Of a DNA stretch of 23,549 nucleotides, positions 7,389-14,858 are shown piece by piece. The stretch spans positions 1 through 23,549 of the forward strand of contig JASBTO010000208.1 in NCBI GenBank assembly GCA_030148365.1, read 5' to 3'. The notes below the pieces were generated by a model. The model was given only the letters and a program-made list of their open reading frames with translations, ran no database searches and had not been told where the DNA came from. Source of the DNA: Kangiellaceae bacterium. GTDB taxonomy: Bacteria > Pseudomonadota > Gammaproteobacteria > Enterobacterales > Kangiellaceae. How positions within the stretch are numbered: position 1 is the first letter of the stretch; every line of letters starts with the position of its first letter. Both the position numbers and the translations under genes were made by a program.

Positions 7389-8894
7389 GAGGCGGTAGAA
7401 CAGCACCAGCAGATCCCGCTCGCCCTTGATCTGATGGATCGCCTGCCGCCCGAAAATCTGGTCCACTTGTCGGGTCGTGAGTTCATCTTCCGGCTTGATT
7501 ACGACCGCGGCATAGTCATATCCCCGCCACTTTTTCTCGTCCAGCCATTGCCGCCAGAAGTGCCAGCCACCCTGATCCCGGAGTTTGATATCCAGATGTC
7601 CGGCGTAGTAATGGATCTGCATCTTGTTGGCCCAAAGGGTATCCGACGCCGCCATTTCCTCGGCCAGCCATTCGCCGGCTTGCCGGTATTCGGGCCGTCC
7701 GCCCGGCAACACCGTGAAGGACTTGACCAGGTAGATGAGCGCGATAAAGGCGGCCAGGAAAAGTTTGCCCTTGCCCAGGGTGCGACCTTCGCCAAACAGC
7801 CATCGGCCGAGCAGTAGCGGGATCCAGCACAGCAGCAAAAGCGCCGTCAGTGACACGTAACGGTCGGTGACGATGTGGTTGCGCAGCACAAACAGAAACA
7901 CCGGAATAATCGAGAACGCCAAAAACAGTTGCAATAGCCGGTGCTGGCCGGACGGGATCAGGGGCGCGCCACGCCATCCCTGGTACAACAGCCACAGACT
8001 CCAGACCGGGGTGACCACCTTGAACAGTTTCAGCAGCACCAGCGAAAAGGACAGGATGAAAACCAGTTCGATGGCGTAACTTCTTGTGTATGCAGTGAGC
8101 AGGTTGGTGCCGAGTTTGTCCGCCAGGCCCTGCAGGTGATTGACGAGATCCTGCTGCAGATACTGGTACCAACTCGCCAATTCAAAGAGGCGGCCGTAGT
8201 CGGTGATCTGGTAGTGAAACCGTGATACCAGATAAGCCATGACCAGCAAGGAACCCGCTACCGAGGAGACCAGCAGCAAGTCTTTCACCTTGGTGCGCAG
8301 GTTCAGGCCGGGCAGAACCAGCACGCACAAGGGGATGACGGCGACCAGAAATACCGCTTCCAGACGGAACACCGCCGCCAGCAATGCCAGACCTGTTGCG
8401 GCCAGCAGGTGCAGGATTCTGGGATGACGGGCGTAGGTCAGCACGCAGAGAAAGCTCAACAGGGACAGAAACCAAAAGGCGGGATCCCGGGTCAGATCAG
8501 AGCGCCCGTCATTGAGGGGTGGCAGGAACAGGATCACCAGCAGGGCGAGCCAGGGCGTATGCCGGGAGAAACTCAGGTGCCGGCAGATGGCGACAAAGGT
8601 CGTACACACGCCCGCGTAGGCCAGGGTGCAAATCAGCACGCCGGCGGATTCGGTCGACATCCCGGTCAGCTCCGAAATTGCGCCCATCAGCATGGAGAAC
8701 CCGGGCCAGGGATAAATCTTCAGGCTTGCGGCCAGACCTTCAGCAATCCAGGTGTCGGCGGCAACGACATACAGGATGCCGTCATCGTTGAGGACGCGGT
8801 CGATACTGATGGCCAGAATGGACAGCAACAGGCTGCCCGCGAATGCCAGAAACTCCGGCAGTCGACTCCGGTAATAGAGCTGAAAACTCTTCAT
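7380..8894 (-). CDS. GT-C polytopic membrane glycosyltransferase
   Basis: The 504-residue integral membrane protein has roughly ten to twelve hydrophobic helices and a soluble C-terminal tail of about 100 residues. An acidic pair in the first external loop (NDDGILYVVAADTW, Asp37/Asp38) and the following periplasmic loop with WPGFSML resemble the GT-C fold seen in GT39/GT83 (PMT/ArnT-like) enzymes, which use polyprenyl-phosphate sugars in the periplasm. The assignment is to fold and superfamily; donor and acceptor are not readable, though LPS or lipid A is likely from context. Its ATG overlaps the stop of the acyltransferase-kinase gene by four bases, so the two are coupled. The tail (YDYAAVVIKPEDEL...FGRQ) resembles the small periplasmic cap often found after GT-C helices. 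Confidence 0.72.
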   Translation of the reverse strand: MKSFQLYYRSRLPEFLAFAGSLLLSILAISIDRVLNDDGILYVVAADTWIAEGLAASLKIYPWPGFSMLMGAISELTGMSTESAGVLICTLAYAGVCTTFVAICRHLSFSRHTPWLALLVILFLPPLNDGRSDLTRDPAFWFLSLLSFLCVLTYARHPRILHLLAATGLALLAAVFRLEAVFLVAVIPLCVLVLPGLNLRTKVKDLLLVSSVAGSLLVMAYLVSRFHYQITDYGRLFELASWYQYLQQDLVNHLQGLADKLGTNLLTAYTRSYAIELVFILSFSLVLLKLFKVVTPVWSLWLLYQGWRGAPLIPSGQHRLLQLFLAFSIIPVFLFVLRNHIVTDRYVSLTALLLLCWIPLLLGRWLFGEGRTLGKGKLFLAAFIALIYLVKSFTVLPGGRPEYRQAGEWLAEEMAASDTLWANKMQIHYYAGHLDIKLRDQGGWHFWRQWLDEKKWRGYDYAAVVIKPEDELTTRQVDQIFGRQAIHQIKGERDLLVLFYRLKN

Positions 8895-10501
8895 TCTGTC
8901 CCTTTATTATTGTTGGGGTTCTGATTGTGCAGTGCCCGGACAATCGGTGCCGGTAAATAGTCCGGCTGTTTGTCCGCGGTAATATGGCGTTTGCGGAAGT
9001 AGGCGTCGAGTAGTGTCTCCAGTCCCTTTTCCGCGAGCAGGGACCGGTCCTTGTGATAGCCCAGCAGCTGGTCGAAATTCCGTCGGACCCGGGCGGGGGT
9101 CAGTGGGGCAGTGTAAAAATAACAGTCGACAAGATCAATCAGCGCCAGCGTGTTCTGCGCGGTCAGCAGGATGTTGCCGAGATGGCCGGCCCGGAAATAG
9201 ACGCCCTTGTCGTGCAGACGGGCATAAAACTCGCCCAGTTGCTGCATCGACAATTGCCCTTTTTGCAAGGCTTCACGGGCGGAGATCCCGGGGATCAGCG
9301 GATAGCGGACCAGGTGACAGTGATGGGCCGGGCAATGAGTGCTGCTGGTGATGTCGACGGTCTCAAAGCCGAGCGCTTGCAATTTTCCGGCATTACTCAC
9401 GAAGCGATGGGCATAGGGGCGCCACCAGTCCGAGGAAAACTTCTTGCGCCGGTAAAACAGCTTGATGATTTCCTTGTCGTGGGTCAGCAGAACCTTGGCT
9501 CGGCCGTATTTGTCCGTTTCCAGGGCACGATGTTTGCGCACCAATTCCTGGAAGCGTCGGCCGGTCATGGTATCGCGACGCCGGGCCCGTTTTTTGTAAA
9601 ACGGTTCCATGCCTTCCGGCCGGGTCTTGAAGCGCCGGTGGGTCCACAGGTAATCCTCGGGGTGACGACGCAGGTAAGTTTCCAGAAACCGGTTCATGGC
9701 AACCGCGTCAGCCGTGTCATCCTCGCCAAAGGGGGTCAGGGGCGGATGCACCTCCAGGTGCAACCGGAAAGTTTCCGGATCCCGGTATTGGGTAAACGGG
9801 ATGACTTCGGCACCGCCGAGGCGGACGAAACGGCTGGTGGCCGTGAGGGTGGCCGCGGGAATATCGAAAAAAGGCGCGAAAACGCTGTGCGCGGGACCGT
9901 AATCCTGATCCGCACCATACCAGACGGCGCCATTTTGTCGCAGGCAGCGCACCAGCCCCCGGACATCGTCCCGATCGAGGGTCGAGAGTCGGTTGTGGCG
10001 ACCGTCCTGAATGAAGCGATCAAATAGCGGGTTGTTGTTGGGCCGGTACATGGCGACCAGATCCCGGTGCTGGTTGAGGAGGATCCCGGCAAGCTCCAGG
10101 CAGGTTGTATGGAAGGCGAGCAGAATGGTGCCCTTGCCCCGCGCTTTGGCCGCCTGCAGATGTTCGAGTCCGGATATGTCGTACCAGGGCGCGAGTTTGT
10201 CCAGTGGTTTGTACCAGGCCGTGGTCAGTTCGAGCATGCCGATACCGGCGGATCGGAAGTGGGCCTTGGCCAGTCGGGTGCGCGCGGTCTCGTCAAGTTC
10301 CGGAAAGCAGAGCGCCAGATTGGTCAACGCGATGCGCCGGCGGTTGGCGGAAAAACGGTACACGAGACGGCCGAGTTGTTGGCCGAGCCAGATGATCGCC
10401 GGGTAGGGCAGCCAGGCACAGGCGCGCAACAATCCGAGACCCAGATGGATCATCCAGTAGCGGGGTGCAAGATAACTTTGTCGGGACGGGCTCTGGCTCA
10501 A
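8891..10501 (-). CDS. fusion: LpxL/HtrB-type lipid A acyltransferase + LPS-kinase-like domain
   Basis: The 536-residue protein has two parts. Residues 1-300 form a lysophospholipid acyltransferase of the LpxL/HtrB type: N-terminal membrane segment after LAPRYW, catalytic HX4E as HTTCLE (His131, Glu136), DQDYGP (198-203), APFFDIPAATLTA and YLWTHRRF (285-291). A basic linker (FYKKRARRRD) leads to a kinase-like domain (about 320-520) with a possible ATP Lys in IIKLFYRRKK and a loop YFRAGHLGNILL. There Asn443 is kept but the Asp expected five residues earlier is Ala438; LIDLVD supplies a distal Asp. Similar loops occur in Pseudomonas 'toluene tolerance' kinase-like proteins (recollection). The TTG start follows a closely spaced AGG and overlaps a 13-codon upstream frame. 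An acyltransferase alone is normally about 300 residues. Likely role: secondary acylation of lipid A plus a linked core function. Confidence 0.82.
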   Translation of the reverse strand: MSQSPSRQSYLAPRYWMIHLGLGLLRACAWLPYPAIIWLGQQLGRLVYRFSANRRRIALTNLALCFPELDETARTRLAKAHFRSAGIGMLELTTAWYKPLDKLAPWYDISGLEHLQAAKARGKGTILLAFHTTCLELAGILLNQHRDLVAMYRPNNNPLFDRFIQDGRHNRLSTLDRDDVRGLVRCLRQNGAVWYGADQDYGPAHSVFAPFFDIPAATLTATSRFVRLGGAEVIPFTQYRDPETFRLHLEVHPPLTPFGEDDTADAVAMNRFLETYLRRHPEDYLWTHRRFKTRPEGMEPFYKKRARRRDTMTGRRFQELVRKHRALETDKYGRAKVLLTHDKEIIKLFYRRKKFSSDWWRPYAHRFVSNAGKLQALGFETVDITSSTHCPAHHCHLVRYPLIPGISAREALQKGQLSMQQLGEFYARLHDKGVYFRAGHLGNILLTAQNTLALIDLVDCYFYTAPLTPARVRRNFDQLLGYHKDRSLLAEKGLETLLDAYFRKRHITADKQPDYLPAPIVRALHNQNPNNNKGTE

Positions 10502-10539
10502 AACCTGCTCTGCCGGTGGAATGTAAAAAGCGCGGCCAT
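10498..10539 (-). CDS. possible 13-residue leader ORF before the acyltransferase-kinase gene
   Basis: On the minus strand an ATG at 10539 opens a frame MAALFTFHRQSRF. Its TGA overlaps the TTG start of the next gene as TTGA, the same four-base arrangement as the ATGA junctions elsewhere in this locus. An AGG lies four bases before the ATG. It could couple translation to the weak TTG start, or be chance; codon content says nothing at this length. Confidence 0.25.
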   Translation of the reverse strand: MAALFTFHRQSRF

Positions 10540-10679
10540 TGTACCTGCTCGCCGGCTAAGTGACTATCTGGCGGGAATAAATCGGCGCCGCGTCCGGATC
10601 CGCAAATGCCGACGACAATTGAACATGCGGGCCCGGTTCCCGGGGCGGGAGGCCCGGGTGGTAACCGCGGTTTCTATGC

Positions 10680-10685
10680 TATGAT
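10680..10685 (+). promoter_or_regulatory. candidate -10 box for hldE
   Basis: TATGAT lies 38 bases before the hldE ATG, in an otherwise very GC-rich upstream region. No convincing -35 box sits 16-18 bases upstream, so this is a partial promoter call only. Confidence 0.3.
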
Positions 10686-10722
10686 GCGCGGGAATTGCAA
10701 ACAATCCCGTTGAATTCTATTC

Positions 10723-12159
10723 ATGAAAATCCACTTTCCTGAATTTGATCGAGCCCGTGTTCTGGTCGTTGGTGATCTGATGCTGGATCGCTACTGGCAT
10801 GGCGCGACCTCGCGTATCTCGCCGGAAGCGCCGGTACCGGTGGTCAAGGTCAATCAGATCGAAGAGCGTGCGGGTGGCGCCGGCAATGTCGCGCTTAATA
10901 TCTCGTCCCTCGGGGGGCATGTCCATCTGATCGGCGTGACCGGCAAGGATGAGCCCGCGCGGGCGTTGCAGCAACGACTTAATGGCGCCGGCGTGCGCTG
11001 TGACTTTGAGTCGGTCGCTGATCTGCCGACCATCACCAAGTTGCGCATCATCAGTCGCCATCAGCAACTGATCCGCCTCGATTTTGAAGAAAGTCTCGGC
11101 AATGCCGGTCAGGACGGCATGGTGCATCGCTACCAGGATGCCCTGCCTGACGCCGGCGTCGTGATCCTGTCCGATTATGCCAAGGGTACGCTCAGTCAGG
11201 TCCAGAAACTTGTTCAACTCGCCGTCGCCCGGAAAATTCCGATACTGGTGGATCCGAAAGGCGTGGCCTTCGAAAAATACCGGGGCGCGACCCTCGTAAC
11301 CCCCAATCTGGGTGAATTCGAAGCCGTGGTCGGCGAGTGTCCGGACGAGGCGACGCTGGTCGAACGCGGTAACCGCCTGCGTGCACAAATGGGCTGGCAG
11401 GGTTTGCTCGTTACGCGCGGCGAACACGGCATGACGCTGCTGCGGGAAAACACCCCGCCCTTGCACTTGCCCGCCCAGGCCCGGGAAGTTTTTGATGTCA
11501 CCGGTGCCGGCGATACCGTGATTGCCACCCTGGCCGCGGCGCTGGCCGCGGGCGAGGACATGGCCACCGCGACGGCGCTGGCCAATATTGCCGCCGGCGT
11601 CGTGGTCGCCAAGCTGGGCACCGCGACCGTCAGTGCGCCGGAACTGCGCCGCCGCCTGCATCAGGACAACGAAATGGGCCATGGCGTGCTGAGCGAAGAT
11701 CAACTGCTGCTGGCCATGGAAGATGCCCGTGCCCATGGCGAGAAGATCGTCATGACCAACGGCTGCTTTGACATTCTTCATGCCGGCCACGTCAGCTATC
11801 TGAAGCAGGCCCGGGAGCTCGGTGATCGCCTGATAGTCGCGGTCAACGACGATGCCTCGGTGAGCCGCCTCAAGGGCGCCGGTCGCCCCGTCAACCCGGT
11901 TGATCGGCGCATGGCCGTGCTGGCGGCACTGGGTTCCGTCGACTGGGTAGTGCCGTTTTCCGAAGACACGCCCGAGCGGCTGATCTGCAAGTTGCTGCCG
12001 GATCTGCTGGTCAAGGGCGGCGACTACAAACCGGAGGACATTGCCGGTGGCGATTGCGTGACCAAAGCCGGCGGTGAAGTGCGCGTGCTCGGCTTCGAGC
12101 AGGGCGTTTCCACCAGTGACATTATCGACACCATTACCGGCAAGAAGGCGGACTCATGA
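10723..12159 (+). CDS. hldE: bifunctional heptose 7-phosphate kinase / heptose 1-phosphate adenylyltransferase
   Basis: The 478-residue HldE (RfaE) carries both steps of ADP-heptose synthesis. The N-terminal PfkB/ribokinase domain (about 1-320) phosphorylates D-glycero-D-manno-heptose 7-phosphate at C1; it shows VVGDLMLDRYWHG, AGGAGNVALN and the catalytic DVTGAGDT (258-265). The C-terminal nucleotidyltransferase domain (about 340-478) has NGCFDILHAGH (346-356) and adenylates the 1-phosphate after the C7 phosphate is removed by GmhB, which is not in this window. Length matches the E. coli protein (about 477). The ATG has no clear ribosome binding site. hldD overlaps its stop by four bases, so both pathway genes are coupled. 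The product feeds the heptosyltransferase at 6285. Confidence 0.97.
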   Translation: MKIHFPEFDRARVLVVGDLMLDRYWHGATSRISPEAPVPVVKVNQIEERAGGAGNVALNISSLGGHVHLIGVTGKDEPARALQQRLNGAGVRCDFESVADLPTITKLRIISRHQQLIRLDFEESLGNAGQDGMVHRYQDALPDAGVVILSDYAKGTLSQVQKLVQLAVARKIPILVDPKGVAFEKYRGATLVTPNLGEFEAVVGECPDEATLVERGNRLRAQMGWQGLLVTRGEHGMTLLRENTPPLHLPAQAREVFDVTGAGDTVIATLAAALAAGEDMATATALANIAAGVVVAKLGTATVSAPELRRRLHQDNEMGHGVLSEDQLLLAMEDARAHGEKIVMTNGCFDILHAGHVSYLKQARELGDRLIVAVNDDASVSRLKGAGRPVNPVDRRMAVLAALGSVDWVVPFSEDTPERLICKLLPDLLVKGGDYKPEDIAGGDCVTKAGGEVRVLGFEQGVSTSDIIDTITGKKADS

Positions 12160-13097
12160 TTATCGTAACGGGCGGTGCCGGATTTATCGGCGCCAATCTG
12201 GTGCGCCAGCTCAACGAGGCTGGCGAGACCGACATCCTGGTGGTCGACAATCTGAAAAACGGCCACAAGTTCAGCAATCTGGCCGATCTGTCGATTGCCG
12301 ACTATATCGACAAGCAGGATTTTATTGAGCAGGTGCGCGCCGATCGCAATTTCGGCGCCATCGACGCCATATTCCACCAGGGCGCCTGCTCGACGACCAC
12401 CGAGTGGGATGGCCGCTATATGATGGCCAACAACTACGAGTATTCCCGCGATCTGCTCGAATACGCCCTCGCCCGCAAGGTGCCTTTCCTGTATGCCTCC
12501 AGTGCCGCCGTCTATGGCGGCAGCGACGTCTTCCGGGAGCAGCCGGCGCACGAGAAGCCGCTCAATGTCTATGGCTATTCGAAGCTACTTTTTGATCAGT
12601 ATGTGCGCCGCCGTTTGCCGGAGGCCGAGTCCCAGATCGCCGGCTTCCGGTATTTCAATGTCTATGGACCGCGGGAGGCGCACAAGGGCGCCATGGCGAG
12701 TGTCGCCTGGCACTTCAACGAACAACTGAAAGCCGACGGCAAATGCCGGTTGTTTGCCGGCAACGACGGTTACGGCGACGGTGAGCAGCGCCGCGACTTT
12801 GTCTATGTCGAGGATGTTTGTGCGGTGAATCTGTGGTTCTACGATCACCCGGCGCAATCGGGCATCTTCAATCTGGGCACCGGCAAGAGCCAGACCTTTA
12901 ACGAAGTGGCGCGGGCCGTCATCGACTATCACGGCAGCGGCGACATTGAATATATTGCGTTCCCCGATCACCTCAAGGGCGCGTACCAGAGTTTCACCGA
13001 GGCGGATATTTCCGCGTTGCGCAGCGCCGGCTACGAGCGCAAATTTGCGCCGGTCGCGGAGGGCGTCAAAGACTACCTGCGACGTCTGGAAAGCTGA
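12156..13097 (+). CDS. hldD: ADP-L-glycero-D-manno-heptose 6-epimerase
   Basis: The 313-residue protein of the extended short-chain dehydrogenase/epimerase family converts ADP-D,D-heptose to ADP-L,D-heptose in the cytosol with bound NADP. It shows the Rossmann signature TGGAGFIGANL (5-15), SSAAVYGG (115-122), the catalytic Tyr139 and Lys143 in YGYSK, and family-specific HQGACSTTTEWDG and FRYFNVYGPRE. Length agrees with E. coli HldD (310). It starts four bases inside the hldE stop codon region and is followed two bases later by an oxygenase gene, so the three are almost certainly one transcript. Confidence 0.97.
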   Translation: MIIVTGGAGFIGANLVRQLNEAGETDILVVDNLKNGHKFSNLADLSIADYIDKQDFIEQVRADRNFGAIDAIFHQGACSTTTEWDGRYMMANNYEYSRDLLEYALARKVPFLYASSAAVYGGSDVFREQPAHEKPLNVYGYSKLLFDQYVRRRLPEAESQIAGFRYFNVYGPREAHKGAMASVAWHFNEQLKADGKCRLFAGNDGYGDGEQRRDFVYVEDVCAVNLWFYDHPAQSGIFNLGTGKSQTFNEVARAVIDYHGSGDIEYIAFPDHLKGAYQSFTEADISALRSAGYERKFAPVAEGVKDYLRRLES

Positions 13098-13099
13098 GC

Positions 13100-13837
13100 A
13101 TGACAGACTTTCTGAATCCGGAGCTGCTTCCAGACGACTTTCGCGATACCTTCGAGACCGAGGGCATGGTGCGCATCCCCGGGATCCTCACCGGATCCGC
13201 CGCCGAATCCCTGTATCAATGCCTGGTCCGGGATGTGCCCTGGCGGCTCGCGTTCGTGGATCCGGACCGCGACGGTAAAGACGCTTTCCGTGCGCTGCCC
13301 CCGGAAGAGTTCGCTGCCCTGAACACCAATGAGAAAGCCGCCTTGTCCGACAAGATCCGGCGGCAGTCAGTCGCCGGTTATCAGTATCTCTACAACTCCT
13401 ATGATCTGCTCAAGGCGATGCGTGCCGGAGAAACCGAAGGGTCGTTTCTGGGTGAACTGCTGAATTTTCTAGGCTCGGAAAACTTGTTTGAATTCCTCCA
13501 CCAGGTGACCGGTATCGAGGACTTCAATCGTATTGACGGGCACGCCACCCGCTACATGCCGGGCCACTATCTGAAAGAGCATGTTGACGCCAGTCCCTAT
13601 GAAAAACGCCATGTCGCCTATGTCCTCAGCATGACGCCTGCCTGGCAGGTGGACTGGGGTGGACTCTTGCACTTTTTTGACAGCGATACCCAACAGGTTA
13701 GCCGGACTCTGGTACCGGATTTCAATTCCCTGACCTTGTTCAAGGTGCCGGTTGCCCACTGTGTGTCCACGGTCAGTAACTTCGCGACCGGGCCCCGCCT
13801 GAGCGTAACCGGTTGGCTTACGGAATACGACGAATGA
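13100..13837 (+). CDS. 2OG-Fe(II) oxygenase, possible LPS/heptose-linked hydroxylase
   Basis: The 245-residue protein has the double-stranded beta-helix iron site of 2-oxoglutarate dioxygenases. His161 and Asp163 lie in LKEHVDAS, the distal His220 in VPVAHCVST, and the 2OG-binding Arg233 in GPRLSVTGWL; WGGLLHFFD (186-194) is the usual strand between them. It resembles the prolyl-4-hydroxylase-like 2OG group more than the LpxO group. The substrate is not readable. Because it begins two bases after hldD, a role in hydroxylating an LPS core sugar is attractive; the Kdo 3-hydroxylase KdoO of Burkholderia and Yersinia is a known 2OG enzyme acting on LPS. This is inference from context; a peptide or small-molecule substrate is equally possible. 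There is no signal peptide, so it is cytosolic. Confidence 0.85.
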   Translation: MTDFLNPELLPDDFRDTFETEGMVRIPGILTGSAAESLYQCLVRDVPWRLAFVDPDRDGKDAFRALPPEEFAALNTNEKAALSDKIRRQSVAGYQYLYNSYDLLKAMRAGETEGSFLGELLNFLGSENLFEFLHQVTGIEDFNRIDGHATRYMPGHYLKEHVDASPYEKRHVAYVLSMTPAWQVDWGGLLHFFDSDTQQVSRTLVPDFNSLTLFKVPVAHCVSTVSNFATGPRLSVTGWLTEYDE

Positions 13838-13847
13838 GGGGGTGGTG

Positions 13848-14225
13848 ATGCCGGTAAAGGCTTTTCTCATCTCCGGTGCGTTGCTCGCCGGGACCGGCGT
13901 TATTCTCGGCGCCTTCGCGTCCCATGGACTCAAGGGGCGGCTGGACGCAAACCTGCTGTCGGCATTCCAGACCGGGGTTCACTATCACCTGTTGCACGCC
14001 CTGGCATTGCTTCTGGTCGCGGTGCTGATGCAGCAGTTTCCGGAAGCCACCGGGCTCAAATGGACCGGCTTCGCCTTTATCGCCGGCATTCTTTTGTTTT
14101 CCGGCTCCCTGTATCTGCTCGCCACCACCGGCGTACGATGGTTCGGGCCCATCACGCCCCTCGGGGGACTGATCCTGATCGGCGGCTGGCTCTGGCTGGC
14201 CTGGAGTTGCTGGCGACAACTTTGA
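13848..14225 (+). CDS. DUF423 small inner-membrane protein (YgdD-like)
   Basis: The 125-residue protein has four hydrophobic helices. The family marks are GAFASHGL near residue 24 and FQTGVHYHLLHALALL, with the C-terminal FSGSLYLLATTG and ITPLGGLILIGGWLWLA. These identify the DUF423 family (E. coli YgdD); its molecular role is not established to my knowledge. Three start codons stand in a row (GTG 13842, GTG 13845, ATG 13848). ATG 13848 is chosen because GAGG at 13836-13839 is eight bases upstream, while the GTGs are too close to it. It follows the oxygenase by ten bases and is probably the last gene of the hldE operon. Confidence 0.9.
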   Translation: MPVKAFLISGALLAGTGVILGAFASHGLKGRLDANLLSAFQTGVHYHLLHALALLLVAVLMQQFPEATGLKWTGFAFIAGILLFSGSLYLLATTGVRWFGPITPLGGLILIGGWLWLAWSCWRQL

Positions 14226-14262
14226 CAGGCACGAAGGTCGGGGGCTGACCCCGGCTGGACGG

Positions 14263-14844
14263 TCAGGGCGTCTTCTGGACCTCCGTGGGTTCAAGCTCCA
14301 GAGTCAGGGGCATATCCTCGAACAGCACAATAAAATCCCCATCCTGTTCCAGCCGCACCGCGACCGAGGTCAGAAATTCGGTGGGTTCGGTGATGTTTGC
14401 GCGATCCAGTTTCATCACAACGCCGATATTGGCGCCGTCGTGATTGTCGCGGTGCTCCTGCCAGCCCGATTGCAGGCTGCGCAGGGATTGCTGCCCGGCC
14501 TCGGTCACCGTCAGCAGGAAATCCCGGCGCGGAGGGTCGCCGGAGTCGAACCATCCCGTCGGGGTGACCTGGGTGTCGATCACCTGCAAGGGCAACTCGA
14601 AGCTGTTCATGACCTGGTCCTGACGGGTCAAGGCGATACTGATGACATTGCCCTCCGGTTTCAGCCCGATAGTCTCCGGCAAAGTGACCCGCGCCCGGAT
14701 GGCGGCGGGGTCCATCGCGGCCAGGGTTTCCGGCGACAGTCGTGACAGAGACCAGAGGCTGGTCAGGGGCACATAGGCGCAGCCGAGACACAGGATCAGG
14801 GACAAGCACCCCGCGAGTCGCAAGCCGTATTTGCAGATTTTCAT
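14263..14844 (-). CDS. uncharacterised lipoprotein
   Basis: The 193-residue product has a basic start, a hydrophobic signal and a lipobox ending LCLGC (Cys22), followed by Ala, which favours the outer membrane. The mature part begins with PLTSLWSLSRLSPETLAAMDP and is predicted mostly beta, with no transmembrane segment after the signal. I do not recognise a named domain; short lipoproteins with a similar 'LWxLSR...DPAxxRxxVxLP' opening occur in proteobacteria (recollection, unnamed). It lies 14 bases downstream of the hydantoinase/oxoprolinase gene on the same strand, so it is probably cotranscribed, though a functional link is not obvious. An AGGA sits nine bases before the ATG. It converges on the DUF423 gene. 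Confidence 0.82.
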   Translation of the reverse strand: MKICKYGLRLAGCLSLILCLGCAYVPLTSLWSLSRLSPETLAAMDPAAIRARVTLPETIGLKPEGNVISIALTRQDQVMNSFELPLQVIDTQVTPTGWFDSGDPPRRDFLLTVTEAGQQSLRSLQSGWQEHRDNHDGANIGVVMKLDRANITEPTEFLTSVAVRLEQDGDFIVLFEDMPLTLELEPTEVQKTP

Positions 14845-14858
14845 GGCAGAAGGTCCTG

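Noticed and set aside
9053..10027. 324-codon open frame on the plus strand
   Set aside because: It is antisense to the acyltransferase-kinase fusion, and its composition fits a shadow frame.
10717..11790. 357-codon open frame on the minus strand
   Set aside because: It lies opposite hldE, whose kinase and nucleotidyltransferase motifs are unambiguous; its translation is His/Gln/Gly-rich with no motif.
14239..14253. CGGGG/CCCCG hairpin between the DUF423 gene and the convergent lipoprotein
   Set aside because: The stem is only five base pairs with no T-run on either strand; in such GC-rich DNA this is likely chance.
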